The position numbers were made by a program, and so were the translations under genes. Below are positions 8,983 to 20,082 of a stretch of 64,000 bases of DNA, in pieces (the stretch's first letter is position 1; the number at the start of each line of letters is the position of its first letter). The DNA is from Schistocerca nitens (Eukaryota; Arthropoda; Insecta; Orthoptera; Acrididae): the NCBI RefSeq assembly GCF_023898315.1, contig NC_064615.1, forward strand, positions 7,202,501 through 7,266,500, given 5' to 3'. The notes under the pieces were generated by a model. It saw only the letters and a list, made by a program, of their open reading frames with translations, searched no databases and was not told where the DNA came from.

Positions 8983-11522
8983 TTTCTACACATTAATTCG
9001 AAAGGGTGAGGTATGAGATACTACAAAAACGGTTAATAAGTAATACATAAATTACATATTTCTAGCGATTATTATCGTGCAGTAGTCATCATTTAAAACA
9101 AGTGCCCATTCACTATACAAACTGTACCTTTTGTGTTTCTTCTGTTGACGCCGACGTGGTCTGTAGAAAATCAGATAAAATTTTGAATATCTGTAGAACG
9201 ACGGGTGCGTGGCGACTAGTTTTTGAAAGCAGGTGTTTTGCCTTACACGCATGTGCTTATTACTGGGAGAGGGTGAACGGTAGCACGGGTTGGGGCATTG
9301 TTTTGGGAGGTGACTGAGAACATCGTTAACGTCGAAAATACGCTAAATATTAACAGATGCGAATTTAGTTGGTTAGTCACATTTCCCAATAATGATATAC
9401 TGTTAAAATGGCCTTTTATTCTGCATCAATGAGGCAGGTGTCTTACGCAACTGTAATGATACACAGACGTATTCCGGAATATATCATCTCCTTTGTCTCC
9501 CTTACACCTGCAAACCAATATCCACCAGCAGAATCGCACTGTGTCTCGTCAATACAGCTGTACATTATTCGCAAGCAAGTGGTGTTATTTCAGTATAAAA
9601 CGGCACTATTTGGTACAAATATCGTGAAGACGGCAAAGTGAAAGTGATCACCTGTCCATCGAGGCTACATAGGGCCTTGCTTATAAGCTGGGCGTGAGTC
9701 CTGAACGCAGCCAAGATGGGTCTTTTTGTTCTTATAAATTCAACAAAGTTGCAACAGCGTAATTACTGGTATCTTCACATTGCCACATGGACTATCATTG
9801 GCATTCCGCATTCGAAATGACATCGTGTTATTCAATGAGACGTGACTGAACGTGCATTTCACGCATAAGCATTCGATTTTCACAACGAGAAATTATACAC
9901 GTAAGACTGGTCAGTGTGGCGAATCTTCCTCCGCGCGGTAACTCGGTAATGTCATTCGACGCCTCTCGGCACTGCCTAAGTGCGAGCTATTTCGTGCTCC
10001 AATGGGAAGTGCCCAATAAAATCCCCAGGTGGCGATTACAGCTGCAGCTTGCTAACTACTTAAAGGCAATTGCAGTGCCATTATTTGGCATAGCGGCGCG
10101 CTGGAGACGGTAGTAAGTGGGACAGGTGAAGAGCCTGCGAGGCAGTAATTGTTTACAGCGGGCCATTATGGGCGGCCATCGCTGTTAATAATCGCGAAAC
10201 ACTTGCCCGAGCGCTGGAGGACCACCCGGAAAAAACCTCCCCCAAAATTACCGCTCTTAATCGGTGCCTCAGTCTTTATTTATTTATTCTTATTTAGGAT
10301 CTCTTTTTATTGGTGGCCTCCGGACACTAACAGTTCACCCACACTGCGCCAGACGATATCAGTGGCCTACAGAACTCAACTTTATACAATTTTCGAGCAC
10401 CAAAATTGGTTATCCTCATGTATGAACACGAATGTGGCATTGGGTTTTCCACAGCACCCACAGTTTTTGTGTAAATTGTACTAGTCACTATCTAATTGTA
10501 TTCGGTTTTTGTGTTGCTTAAACAATATAATTTCGTCTGTAGATGCTAATTTATCAACACAAAGAACATGAAATTCTAATGAAATACGTTTTCATACACA
10601 CCTAAAATATTTTTGGACGTTTGCTGCGCCTCTTACGTGTGGCACTACTATCCTCCATTAGTCTCCGACAGTATCCACCTATCATACTCGTTGCACACTG
10701 TCCCTGACAGCTTTGTTTTAATGTAGATATGGTCTGATGAAATCACTCCCCATGTTGATCGGAGACTTGTGCAAAACCACCACCAGGAAGAGAATCCAAC
10801 AAGGACGAGTGCTGAAAGTGCAGTTTTAACGACATGCTACAACCCAGATTACGGTAAGACTGTAACAGTTCGTTGAATAACACATCACTATTGGCTGCTG
10901 TCTTGTTTACAAACAAATGAGAACATAGTTTGTAACGTTCTTTAAAAAAATTATTGAAATATTTAAATGAGGGCCTGTGTAATGTTCTTTAAAAAATTAT
11001 ATTGAAATTCTTGAATGAATGCCTTAACTGGGAGTGCATACAAAACTGGAGTTATGGTGGAGCGTGTTGTAACTGCAAGTGTTGTGCTTACTCTGTGTTA
11101 TTGTTAGCAAAACTTTATACGAACTGATTCGGCTATGGAGCACCCAATACCAATAAAGAAATACAATCACTGCAAAATAGATTCAGCCCCCTATGTACTG
11201 AATCCTCTGACGCTGTTCAAAACTTATAGCTTTGGTCACTGTGCACATAACAAATAAATAAAATTGTCTTACCTGCAAAGCAGCAACAGTGGGTCGCGAT
11301 GTCTCCTGCTTTCTCGTGAAGAAGTATAAAACATGCTAGCTACAGGCTCAGCGCTGTGCAACTCTGGCCGTGATACTTTGAAATATACATGAAATTCTTT
11401 TGGCTGATAAATGAAAACATTTACGAAAAATACAGTCTCTTTAAAAAACATACGACACGGACAGGGAGGTGGTAGTGATTTGGGTGAATTATCAACACTG
11501 ACGTTTTCAATAGCGAAGTAGT
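8983..11522. other. No recognisable feature; one short imperfect repeat
   Basis: About 2.5 kb in which I recognise no element. The part near 9920-10,250 is less AT-rich than its surroundings. At about 10,930-11,030 a stretch of roughly 50 bp occurs twice in tandem, imperfectly (both copies contain GTTCTTTAAAAAA). No gene, RNA or transposon end can be supported. Confidence 0.4.
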
Positions 11523-11534
11523 ATTCGAAGTCAA

Positions 11535-11765
11535 ATGGCTCTGAGCACTATGGGACTTAACTTCTGAGGTCATCAGTCCCCTAGGACGTAGAACTACTTA
11601 AACCTAAACTTCTGAGGTCATCAGTCCCCTAGGACGTAGAACTACTTAAACCTAACTAAGGACATCACAAACATCCATGCCCGAGGCCGGATTCGAACCT
11701 GCGACTGTAGCGGTCGCGCGGTTCTAGATTGTAGCGTCTAGAACCGCTGGGCCATCCCGGCCGGC
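11535..11765 (-). mobile_element. SINE family A with an internal 48-bp tandem duplication
   Basis: Reverse-strand copy with a 12-bp target duplication ATTCGAAGTCAA (11,523-11,534 and 11,766-11,777). The tRNA-like head at the right end carries the B box (GGATTCGAACC on the plus strand) and the A box. Inside, the unit starting AACTTCTGAGGTCATCAGTC at 11,559 is repeated at 11,607, a period of 48 bp. Confidence 0.93.
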
Positions 11766-11777
11766 ATTCGAAGTCAA

Positions 11778-12906
11778 GTTTGGCTTTTCAAAACATCTGA
11801 CAACTGAAGTTACATTACTCAGAAAAATTACATCCTTTTTAATGAAAACCTTTCTTTGCTGACTAAGTCACAAACAGTGTGTTTTGTACAGCAAGTAGTA
11901 TCTAACATCACTAAAAAGCTAAAGAAAAATCATCAAGTTACGTACACCTGTGTTAACAAATCTTAGAAGCATTACAAAAGGAAACTATCTAAGCAGCCTA
12001 TACATCAAATCTGTTTACGTACATTCTGGGGCTGCTCTACGTAGAGCTCACTGTTACCAAGTATCAGCCAAATCACTTACACTAATGCGTTGGCAAGAGG
12101 AAAGTAATAAGAAATTAACTTCCTTATCTTAACTGCGAGAAGGTTTGCCCTTCCACATTCATATTTCCAATAAAACATGTACTCGCAAAGCCTTCTTTTG
12201 TAATATCAATCCAGTAATCCTTTCTTGTCGGAATTAAATTTACATTTTATCTTATCACTCTACAGTCCATTGTAAAATCATTCATCATTTTAACTACCTA
12301 TTTTATGTGCGGTTTAACACAAAATATTGGTATGAGAAAATTCCTACATTATAATCTAACACTTGATGGCTTCACAGAGCACACCACAAACACTGTCTAC
12401 TACACCCTGTTTCGCTCACAGACTATTACAAACTAACTGCGGCGCGCTAAGCTCTCTTACTCCAATACTACAATCTCAGACCAGAAGCAGTATGTGAGTT
12501 AACGAGCATTTCGCTCTCATTTAAGTATATGGCGGAAAGAGTCAGCCTTCAGGAATTGAGAAACCAAAACTGTCGTCCAGGACCGTGTGCCACAAAGAGC
12601 GTAGCTTCGCCACGAGGTGGGGAAACTCACAGCCGTCTATTGTGCTGAATGAGGGCTAGGCGCTGTAGTGTTCGAGTGAGACAGGCGAGAACCTTCGTCA
12701 TAGGGAATCCCTTTAGAAGCCGTTTGTGGCCAGGGAGACGTAGTAGTGTTAAACACGACGGACATAAGATTGACCATAAAGGGTAACATTTATGAAAACA
12801 ATTTAATTCTGTAGTAATTCAGGCAATGAAGCCACAATAATTTTAAACTATTACCCTTCACAAATTTTCATGGGGATCCCAATGAAACATGCATGTTGAT
12901 CATATC
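11778..12906. other. No recognisable feature
   Basis: AT-rich DNA with scattered stops in all frames. Nothing recognised on either strand. Confidence 0.45.
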
Positions 12907-12911
12907 TATAA

Positions 12912-13811
12912 TACACTACTGGCCATTAAAATTGCTACACCAAGAAGAAATGCAGATGATAAACGGGTATTCTTCGGACAAATATATTATACTAGAACTG
13001 ACATGTGATTACATTTTCACGCAATTTGCCTGCATAGATCCTGAGAAATCAGTACCCAGAACAACCACCTCTGGCCGTAATAACGGCCTTGATACGCCTG
13101 GGCATTGAGTCAAACAGAGCTTGGATGGCGTGTACAGGTACAGCTGCCCATGCTACTTCAACACGATACAACAGTTCCTCAAGAGTAGTGACTGGCGTAT
13201 AGTGACGAGCCAGTTGCTCGGCCACCATTGACCAGACGTTTTCAATTGGTGAGAGATCTGGAGAATGTGCTGGCCAGGGCAGCAGTCGAACATTTTCTGT
13301 ATCCACAAAGACCCGTACAGGACCCGTAACATGCGGTCGTCCATTATGCTGCTGAAATGTAGGGTTTCGCAGGGATCGAATGAAGGGTAGAGCTACGAGT
13401 CGTAACACATCTGAAATATAACGTCCACTCTTCAAAGTGCCGTCAATGCGAACAAGAGGTGACCGAGACGTGTAACCAGTGGCACCCGTAGCATCACGCC
13501 GGGTGATACGCCAGTAGGGGGATGACGAATACACGCTTCCAATGTGCTTTCACCGCGATGTCGCCAAACACGGATGCGACCATCATGATGCTGTAAACAG
13601 AACCTGGATTCATCCGAAAAAATGACGTTTTGCCATTCGTGCACCCAGGTTCGTCGTTGAGTACACCATCGCAGGCGCTCCTTTCTGTGATGCAGCGCCA
13701 AGGGTAACCGTAGCCACGGTCTCCGAGCTGATAGTCCATGCTGCTGCAAACGTCGTCGAACTGTTCGTGCAGATGGTTGTTGTCTTGCAAAAGACCCCAT
13801 CTGTTGACTCC
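12912..13811 (-). mobile_element. Tc1-like transposon, 5'-truncated, one terminal repeat kept
   Basis: The left end keeps the terminal repeat TACACTACTGGCCATTAAAA, which I recognise from a widespread insect Tc1 family. The body encodes a broken DD34E transposase on the minus strand. The other end is missing: at about 13,811 the Tc1 sequence joins an RTE LINE directly, so the N-terminal part of the gene and the second terminal repeat are lost. Confidence 0.88.
13049..13811 (-). pseudogene. Tc1 transposase, frameshifted, second catalytic Asp changed to His
   Basis: Remains of the DDE enzyme that moves Tc1 elements. Minus-strand frame one covers SARTVRRRLQQHGLSARRP (the end of the DNA-binding domain) and VIFSDESRF with the first catalytic Asp. 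It runs to HPPTGVSPGVM near 13,490, where the frame shifts. The second frame continues with GYTSRSPLVRIDGTL and reaches FQQHNGRPHV, where family members have QQDNARPHV: the second catalytic Asp is His. It goes on to the third acid in SPDLSPIENVW and ends VITARGGCSGY at 13,049. The frameshift, the lost Asp and the missing N-terminus each inactivate it. Confidence 0.9.
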
Positions 13812-14286
13812 AGAGACAGCAAAAGACTTGGAAGAGCAGTTGAACGGAATGGACAGTGTCTTGAAAGGAGGATATAAGATGAACATCAACAAAAGCAAAA
13901 CGAGGATAATGGAATGTAGTCAAATTAAATCGGGTGATGCTGAGGGAATTAGATTAGGAAATGAGACACTTAAAGTAGTAAAGGAGTTTTGCTATTTAGG
14001 GAGTAAAATAACTGATGATGGTCGAAGTAGAGAGGATATAAAATGTAGACTGGCAATGGCAAGGAAATCGTTTCTGAAGAAGAGAAATTTGTTACCATCG
14101 AGTATACATTTAAGTGTCAGGAAGTCGTTTCTGAAAGTATTTGTATGGAGTGTAGCCATGTATGGAAGTGAAACATGGACGATAACTAGTATGGACAAGA
14201 AGAGAATAGAAGCTTTCGAAATGTGGTGCTACAGAAGAATGCTGAAGATAAGATGGGTAGATCACGTAACTAATGAGGAGGTATTG

Positions 14287-14521
14287 GTTGGTTGGTTGTT
14301 TGGGGGAAGAGACCAAACAGCGAGGTTATCGGTCTCATAGAGTTAGGGAAGGATGGGGAAGGAAGTCGGCCGTGCCCTTTCAAAGGAACCATCCCGGCAT
14401 TTGCCTGGAGCGATTTAGGGAAATTACGGAAAATCTAAATCAGGATGGTCGGACGCGGGATTGAACCGTCGTCCTTCCGAATGCGAGTCCAGTGTGCTAA
14501 CCACTGCGCCACCTCGCTCGG
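14287..14521 (-). mobile_element. SINE family B (tRNA-derived) inserted in an RTE LINE
   Basis: Best-preserved family-B copy in this orientation. The head at the right end reads, on the minus strand, CCGAGCGAGGTGGCGCAGTG, with B-box GGTTCAATCCC. A 13-bp target duplication TGAGGAGGTATTG flanks it (14,274-14,286 and 14,522-14,534). Confidence 0.93.
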
Positions 14522-14800
14522 TGAGGAGGTATTGAATAGGATTGGGGAGAAGAGAAGTTTGTGGCACAACTTGACTAGAATAAGGGATCGGTTGGTAGGA
14601 CATATTCTGAGGCATCAAGGGATCACAAATTTAGCATTGTAGGGCAGCGTGGAGGGTAAAAATCTTAGAGGGAGACCAAGAGATGAATACACTAAGCAGA
14701 TTCAGAAGGATGTAGGTTGCAGTAGGTACTATGAAATGAAGAAGCTTGCATAGGATAGAGTAGCATGGAGAGCTGCATCAAACCAGTCTCAGGACTGAAG

Positions 14801-14826
14801 ACCACAACAACAACAACAACAACAAC
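14801..14826 (+). repeat. CAA microsatellite, LINE tail
   Basis: Seven or eight CAA units directly after GGACTGAAGACCACAACAAC, the 3' end shared with the minus-strand RTE copy at 18,219. Confidence 0.85.
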
Positions 14827-14836
14827 ATGTAATGGT

Positions 14837-15699
14837 ATTATTGTTACTTTATTTAGAACGTGAAGGTGGTCAAGCTTTGATTATTCAAATAGGTTAAAAT
14901 GTAAAATAATGTAGAATAAGCTATGGCCAATAACATCGACGGCTTCAGGATAGGGAACCCCACCAGTCAGTCGAGCGAGGATGTTTGGCGCCCGGAAAAC
15001 GCGGTCGGGACGGACAGAGGGACAGTGCTGGTGGAGACGCGAAAGCGGACGGTCGATCTTTATGGAGCTAGGAAGTGAAACGAGTTAGAAATTTTCGCGT
15101 TGTGTGGTATCGCGGGAGTTAGTCTCTGAGCGATTAGCTCCCGCGCGCCAACTTTTTGCGTAGTTAACGAGGTGGAATATTGGACTTGTAACTAGCGATG
15201 AGATTGTGAATGATCGAACTGTGTCAAATGGATATGCGCTCGAGTGTAATAGTAATTCTAAATGCGACCACTTTCGCTATTAGTTTTCTTTCTAAATAAA
15301 CATTAGTCTAACCAAATCTCAACTGTGTGGCCTACATCATTTATGGGTCGGTAATTTAGCTCCCGATATTATTATTACTGTTGTTATATGTTATATTAAC
15401 GTTGTATGTTTCATACAATTTCGCAAACTTGACATTAGCCAGACAATTTAACGAAAGGGTCACAAGAGTCTAATTTAGCAGGTGTAATGTGAGTTTGAGC
15501 CAAGATATTTCGACGAAGAGGCACTGAGCCCGAACATGTTTGGGATGTTAGTATCTAGTATCTTTGGCTCTGCGGTCGTGCTAAGTCAGCGATCCGCTTT
15601 ACATAGCCCATTAGACACATACATCGTTTAGAATGTAGCAGTTTCATTTTAGTTTACATTAGTATCATTAGAATATTCGGCTGCCACATTTAAGCGTAC
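14837..15699. other. Unassigned; possibly an LTR remnant
   Basis: No gene is visible. The part from about 14,940 to 15,340 is richer in GC. It contains an AATAAA (15,294) followed by CATTTATGGGTCGGTAAT, which resembles an LTR end next to a primer-binding site. There is no second copy in the window and no target duplication, so this remains a weak guess. Confidence 0.25.
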
Positions 15700-17035
15700 C
15701 CCAGTAGACTTCTTTCAAGTTTTTTAAAAGAATTTCATTAGTCCAGTTCAAGAGGGCTCAAAGCTATGACAAAATTAGGGTCGTGAATAATCTGTTTAAT
15801 TTGAGGCCCAACAAACACTCCTGCGTTCACTTCGGATTAACTCAACTCAGGGATTTTCTGGAGTAAGTGCATAAAACCAGGTCCATCTTTGTCTATTGCA
15901 ACAACGAACGACTTCAGAAGTCCAAGTTTTGTGTGAAGTGGTGGGAACAAAATGTCTTTCAAATTCACGAATGGAACATTTGCTACATTCGTCCAACCAC
16001 GTGCCACTTGCGTACGGGCAAGCCAAATCCGTCTGTGGTAATGACTCTTCAGATCTCGGCTACTCCGTTCGCAAAGACAATGGCAGTGCTTGGATACCCA
16101 GATTATTATCCTGTAAGTATCCCAGTTAGTTTGAAGTCAGCACAGATTTACCACTTATGGCTGTTACATTGAATTTTATTCAACAAAAGATCCATACTGC
16201 TGTATGGTTCCTTCACAATAGTGACATAAACTACGGGCACGGGAATACAAACACTGCTATTGAGAAGGAGGATGGTTTTGGACCCATTGACGATAGACGC
16301 CATTCCCCTGATACACGTTTTATTCCTATAGTCCTGAACATAACTTTCACGTCACTGCAGTACCAGAGTGAGGATTCCATGTGAAAGTATGGCGAGAACG
16401 CAGGCTGACTACGTCGAAAGACACAAACACAAACATCTTTGTCTAGTAAATTCCACTGTTTCAGAAGCGAACCCAAAAGTTCAGCGTGTGCCTTAGAAAT
16501 ATTCAGGCCCCGAACAAGGTCATTCAAATCATTTTGTCGTGAGAAGTGGCTCACTTCTTCGTTATCGAAATGGGAGCTTGAGTTCTCTGCATCTGTAGTG
16601 GATTCGGCCTGGGTTTCAACTTCCAAGGACCATGTGTCTGAAGGAACGGGGACAAGTAAGGAAGAACTGCGTGGTACGGGCCGAATAGCTGACCTGATGA
16701 GGGGATACTTGATCGTCTTTCTATTCTTGCCCTTGATCCCTGTTATTTCAACCATGCAGAAACTGCAGTTATCCACGTGGTTGATCGATATGCATCTCAC
16801 CAGAACAGCAAAAGGCGTAGCAATTATACTTTCTTTGTTCACCCAGCCATTAAGATGAGGCGAACAGATCACACAGCCAATATGTGGCGCGCTTTTTCGA
16901 TCCTGATTACCTAACTTGCACCCGAAGTATAAATCATACAATTTCTTCTCTACGGGTGTCACAAGTTGTCTGCATGAATTAATAGTTTACTCCCCACAGC
17001 TGTAGCAAACGTTATTCGGGTAATTTAAACATACC
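15700..17035 (-). pseudogene. Decayed copy of a high-copy arthropod gene family with a CxxC motif
   Basis: Minus-strand coding remnant of a protein family I recognise as an abundant, uncharacterised gene in arthropod genomes, probably carried by a transposon. The N-terminal region (about 17,030) reads CLNYPNNVCYSCGE, then a stop, then TPVEKKLYDLYFGCKLG and HIGCVICSPHLNGWVNK, a cysteine/histidine-rich probable zinc-binding region. The longest open piece (16,231-16,962, 243 aa) continues with SAIRPVPRSS, NISKAHAELLGSLLKQWNLL and DVCVCVFRRSQ. After it the similarity goes on in other frames with PPLHTKLGLLKSF, a stop, then AGVFVGPQIKQIIHDPNF. At least two in-frame stops and one frameshift show it is dead. 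Its biochemical role is unknown to me. Confidence 0.7.
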
Positions 17036-18218
17036 CGTAACATTGCAAAAACGCTAACACAAATGCATCGCTAAAATAGAACGAAAACTCACCACCAGGT
17101 ATAATTATATCGCACTACTCACACTTGTGAACGCACAGCCAAACAAAGGAAGTATTTCCTGACGACTGATAGGAAGATGGTGTTCAGGAGCGGCAGACAA
17201 TGGGTTACACTCACTGTTGCCATGATGTAAGAGACTAATTGTAAGAAAAGTTTCCGTTAGTCACGCCATGAGGGCAGCCTTAATAGGGTGCATTTCTTTA
17301 GGGATCTACCTATTTGCATTTTATAAACATTCTTATGAGATGACGTACTTTTAAAATTGAGGGTGCTACAAAAAATAGTCGTGCTAGGAGGCTCAAAATA
17401 CTTAAGAAACACCCATTTCCATTGTTGAAAATTTTTCATTGTTGATCTGTGTATTCTACAAATTATACTGAACAAAACTTCTGCAGTCGTTAAAAAGCTG
17501 AGTATATGTTTATGCTGGGTGTTTCACGAGGAATAGAAAATATTTTAGGAGAACTTACGTAGGCTAATTCGCATAAAATGTTCCAATAACATGCGATCAA
17601 GTTTCATTGGTTACAGATATACAGTTGGATATGGGGATAAATTTTCATTTCATGTGTCGGTACTCCGAGTGTTGTAGGTTTATTTATCAACAGTCACTTC
17701 TCCTTTGAGGTTCAAATTGTGAAGTTATGCCTAAGTTAACTCAAGAGAATTTTTCACCTGAGACTGTCACCGTGATTTGTTGACCACTCCTGCTGAATCT
17801 TCTAAGAACATGTCACAAGTACATTTTCTGATAGTTAAAATGTCTAAACTCCTGTTAGTGGACATTAACAAGGGGTGTGTCTACACTTCGTCTTTATGAT
17901 GACTTTAATTCTACTGAGGGCACTTTAAATGAGGTGTCTGAATCTCCTGTCCTCGAGAGCCAAGGTCAGAGAGAGTAGTAATGCTGGAAGCCGGGGCCTG
18001 GAGCGAAGTCGACGTTCTGACTCGTCCTAAAGGTGCTTCATTGGGTTTAGGCCGGGACTCGGGGAAGGTCAGTCCATTTCATGAATGTTACTGGCTGCAA
18101 AACAGTGCCTCACAGCTGCTGATTTATGACAGGTGCACTGTCATGCTGATACAGGTTATAGTCGTCTCCGAACTGTTGCTCTACGGTACACTGCACACAG
18201 AGCTCTAAAATATGTTGG
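17036..18218. other. No supported gene; possible repeat start at about 17,515
   Basis: AT-rich DNA. The string GCTGGGTGTTTCACGAGGAA at 17,514 resembles the ends of some insect transposons, but I cannot find a matching inverted end. Nothing else is recognised. Confidence 0.35.
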
Positions 18219-19316
18219 TTGTTGTTGTTGTGGTCTTCAGTCCTGAGACTGGTTTGATGCAGCTCTCCATGCTACTCTCTATCCTGTGCAAGCTTCTTCA
18301 TCTCCCGGTACCTACTGCTACCTACATCCTTCTGAATCTGCTTAGTGTATTCATCTCTTGGTCTCCCTCTGCGATTTTTACCCTCCACGCTGCCCACCAA
18401 TACTAAATTGATGATCACTTGATGTCTCAAAATATACCCTTCCAACCGATCCCTTCTTCTAGTCAATTTGTGCCACAAATTTCTCTTCTCCCCAATTCTA
18501 TTCATACCTCCTCATTAGTTATGTGATCTACCCATCTAATCTTCAGCATTCTTCTGTAGCATCACATTTCGAAAGCTTCTATTCTCTTCTTGTCCAAACT
18601 ATTTATCGTCCGTGTTTCACTCCCATACATGGCTACACTCCATACAAATACTTTCAGAAATCACTTTCTGATATTTAAATCTATACTCGATGTTAACAAC
18701 ATTCTCTTCTTCAGAAACGCTTTCCATGCCATTGCCAGTCTACACTGTACATCCTCTCTACTTAGACCATCATCAGTTATTTTGCTCCCGAAATAGTAAA
18801 ACTCATCTACTACTTTAAGTGTCTCATTTCCAAATCTAATTCCCTGAGCATCACCCCACTTAATTCGACTACATTCCATTATCCTCGTTTTTCTTTTGTT
18901 GATGTTAATCTTATGTCCTTCTTTCAAGACACTGTCCATTCCGTTCAACTGCTCTTCCAAGTCCTTTGCTGTCTCTGACAGAATTACAATGTCATCGGTG
19001 AACCTCAAAGTTTTCATTTCTTCTCCATGGATTTTAATTCCTACTCCAAAGTTTTGCTTTTGTTTCCTTTACTGCTTGCTCAATATACAGAGTGAATAAC
19101 ATAGGGATTAGGCTACAACACTGTCTTACTCTCTTCGAAACCACTGCTTCCCTTTCATGCCCTTCGACGCTTATAACTGCCATCTGGTTTCTGTACAAAT
19201 TGTAAATAGCCTTTCGCTTCCGTTATTTTACCCCTGTCACATTCAGAATTTGAGAGATAGTATTCCAATCTACATTGTCCAAAGATTTCTCTAATTCCGT
19301 TGATGTTCAAAATTTA
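18219..19316 (-). mobile_element. RTE/BovB-like LINE, 5'-truncated, minus strand
   Basis: Same family as the copy at 13,812, in the opposite orientation. The 3' end is at the left, starting with GTT units that are the complement of the CAA tail. The open frame 18,661-19,017 reads KTLRFTDDIVILSETAKDLE, which holds the catalytic FTDD form of the reverse transcriptase YADD box. It continues to FYYFGSKITDDGLSREDVQC. A second frame, 18,272-18,505, holds the C-terminus with NRIGEKRNLWHKLT and RRGRPRDEYTKQIQKDVG. The frames are separated by stops. The 5' end fades near 19,316. Confidence 0.9.
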
Positions 19317-19339
19317 GCGTGTTTAAGAGCCTTAAGAGG

Positions 19340-20074
19340 AACACACTAACCTTGAAAAAAGCCCCGTACCATAATACCACTTGCCCAGCACTTCACTCTT
19401 GGCAGTACACAAGATGGCAGGTAACGTTACTCAGCCATTTGTCATGCTGAAAACTTTCCATTGTATTTCCGCAGGGTATAGCGTGATCACCACTCGAAGT
19501 CAGTCTTTCACGGTTGTCCACTGTCCGGTGGTGGCGCTCTTTACACCACCTCAAGCGTCTTTTAGCGCTTGACTGCAAAAATGTGTGGCACGTGAACAGG
19601 TGGTCAACTGTTGTACTACCCGACTCTTCTTAACTGCTTAGTCATTGTGCTAGCTGGATTGCTGGTAAGACGCCGGAACCCGGAGTGATCCCTACCACTG
19701 ATTTTATACGACTTTATACAACCAGTCTTCACAATGCTCGACAGTCCTTTTTCGCCAGCACACGCTGACTGTCTCGTCTCGGTTTACCTGCGACTGTTCC
19801 TTTGCGTTTTCACTTCAAAATCACGCCAGCAACATCAGACTTGGGCAGTTATATAAGGGGTGAAATGTCCGTGATGGATCTGTTACCCAGGTGACATCCA
19901 GCGACTAGTCTACGTTCGAAGTGAGTGACATCTGGTGACCGACCCCTGCGCCGTTAACTGCTCCTCTGCTGACAACACTGTACTCCCCGCCACCATGTAC
20001 ACTGGCGGGTCCGTCTCTCATGACATATTCTGCATTACATTGGGATCTCCGGACTTTCGATCAGACCGTGTAAT
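19340..20074 (-). mobile_element. Old Tc1-like transposon, one end kept
   Basis: Sequence in the order expected for a minus-strand Tc1 copy I recognise from Orthoptera. The transposase region begins near GCACTTCACTCTTGGCAGTA and the right terminal repeat ends near CCGGACTTTCGATCAGACCG at 20,070. No open frame of useful length survives, and the left terminal repeat is missing where it meets the RTE LINE. Identification is by remembered consensus only. Confidence 0.6.
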
Positions 20075-20082
20075 TAAAACAT

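Larger units (their letters stand above)
13812..14836 (+). mobile_element. RTE/BovB-like LINE, 5'-truncated, 3' end with CAA tail
   Basis: The 3' part of an RTE-clade non-LTR retrotransposon. The frame from about 13,812 reads through ETAKDLEEQLNGMDSVLK, then VVKEFCYLGSKITDDGRSRE, SVAMYGSETWTI and KRIEAFEMWCYRRMLKI. These are hallmark blocks of the C-terminal half of RTE/BovB reverse transcriptase proteins. The element ends in a run of CAA units at about 14,801-14,826. A family-B SINE splits the frame at 14,287. Further stops follow, so the copy is dead. Confidence 0.9.

Noticed and set aside
9916-10484. A host exon in the GC-richer stretch
   Set aside because: The open frames are short, have no recognisable domain and no splice or conservation evidence can be read from one sequence.
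17257-17475. 72-residue minus-strand ORF as a gene
   Set aside because: It lies in AT-rich repeat-like DNA and resembles nothing.
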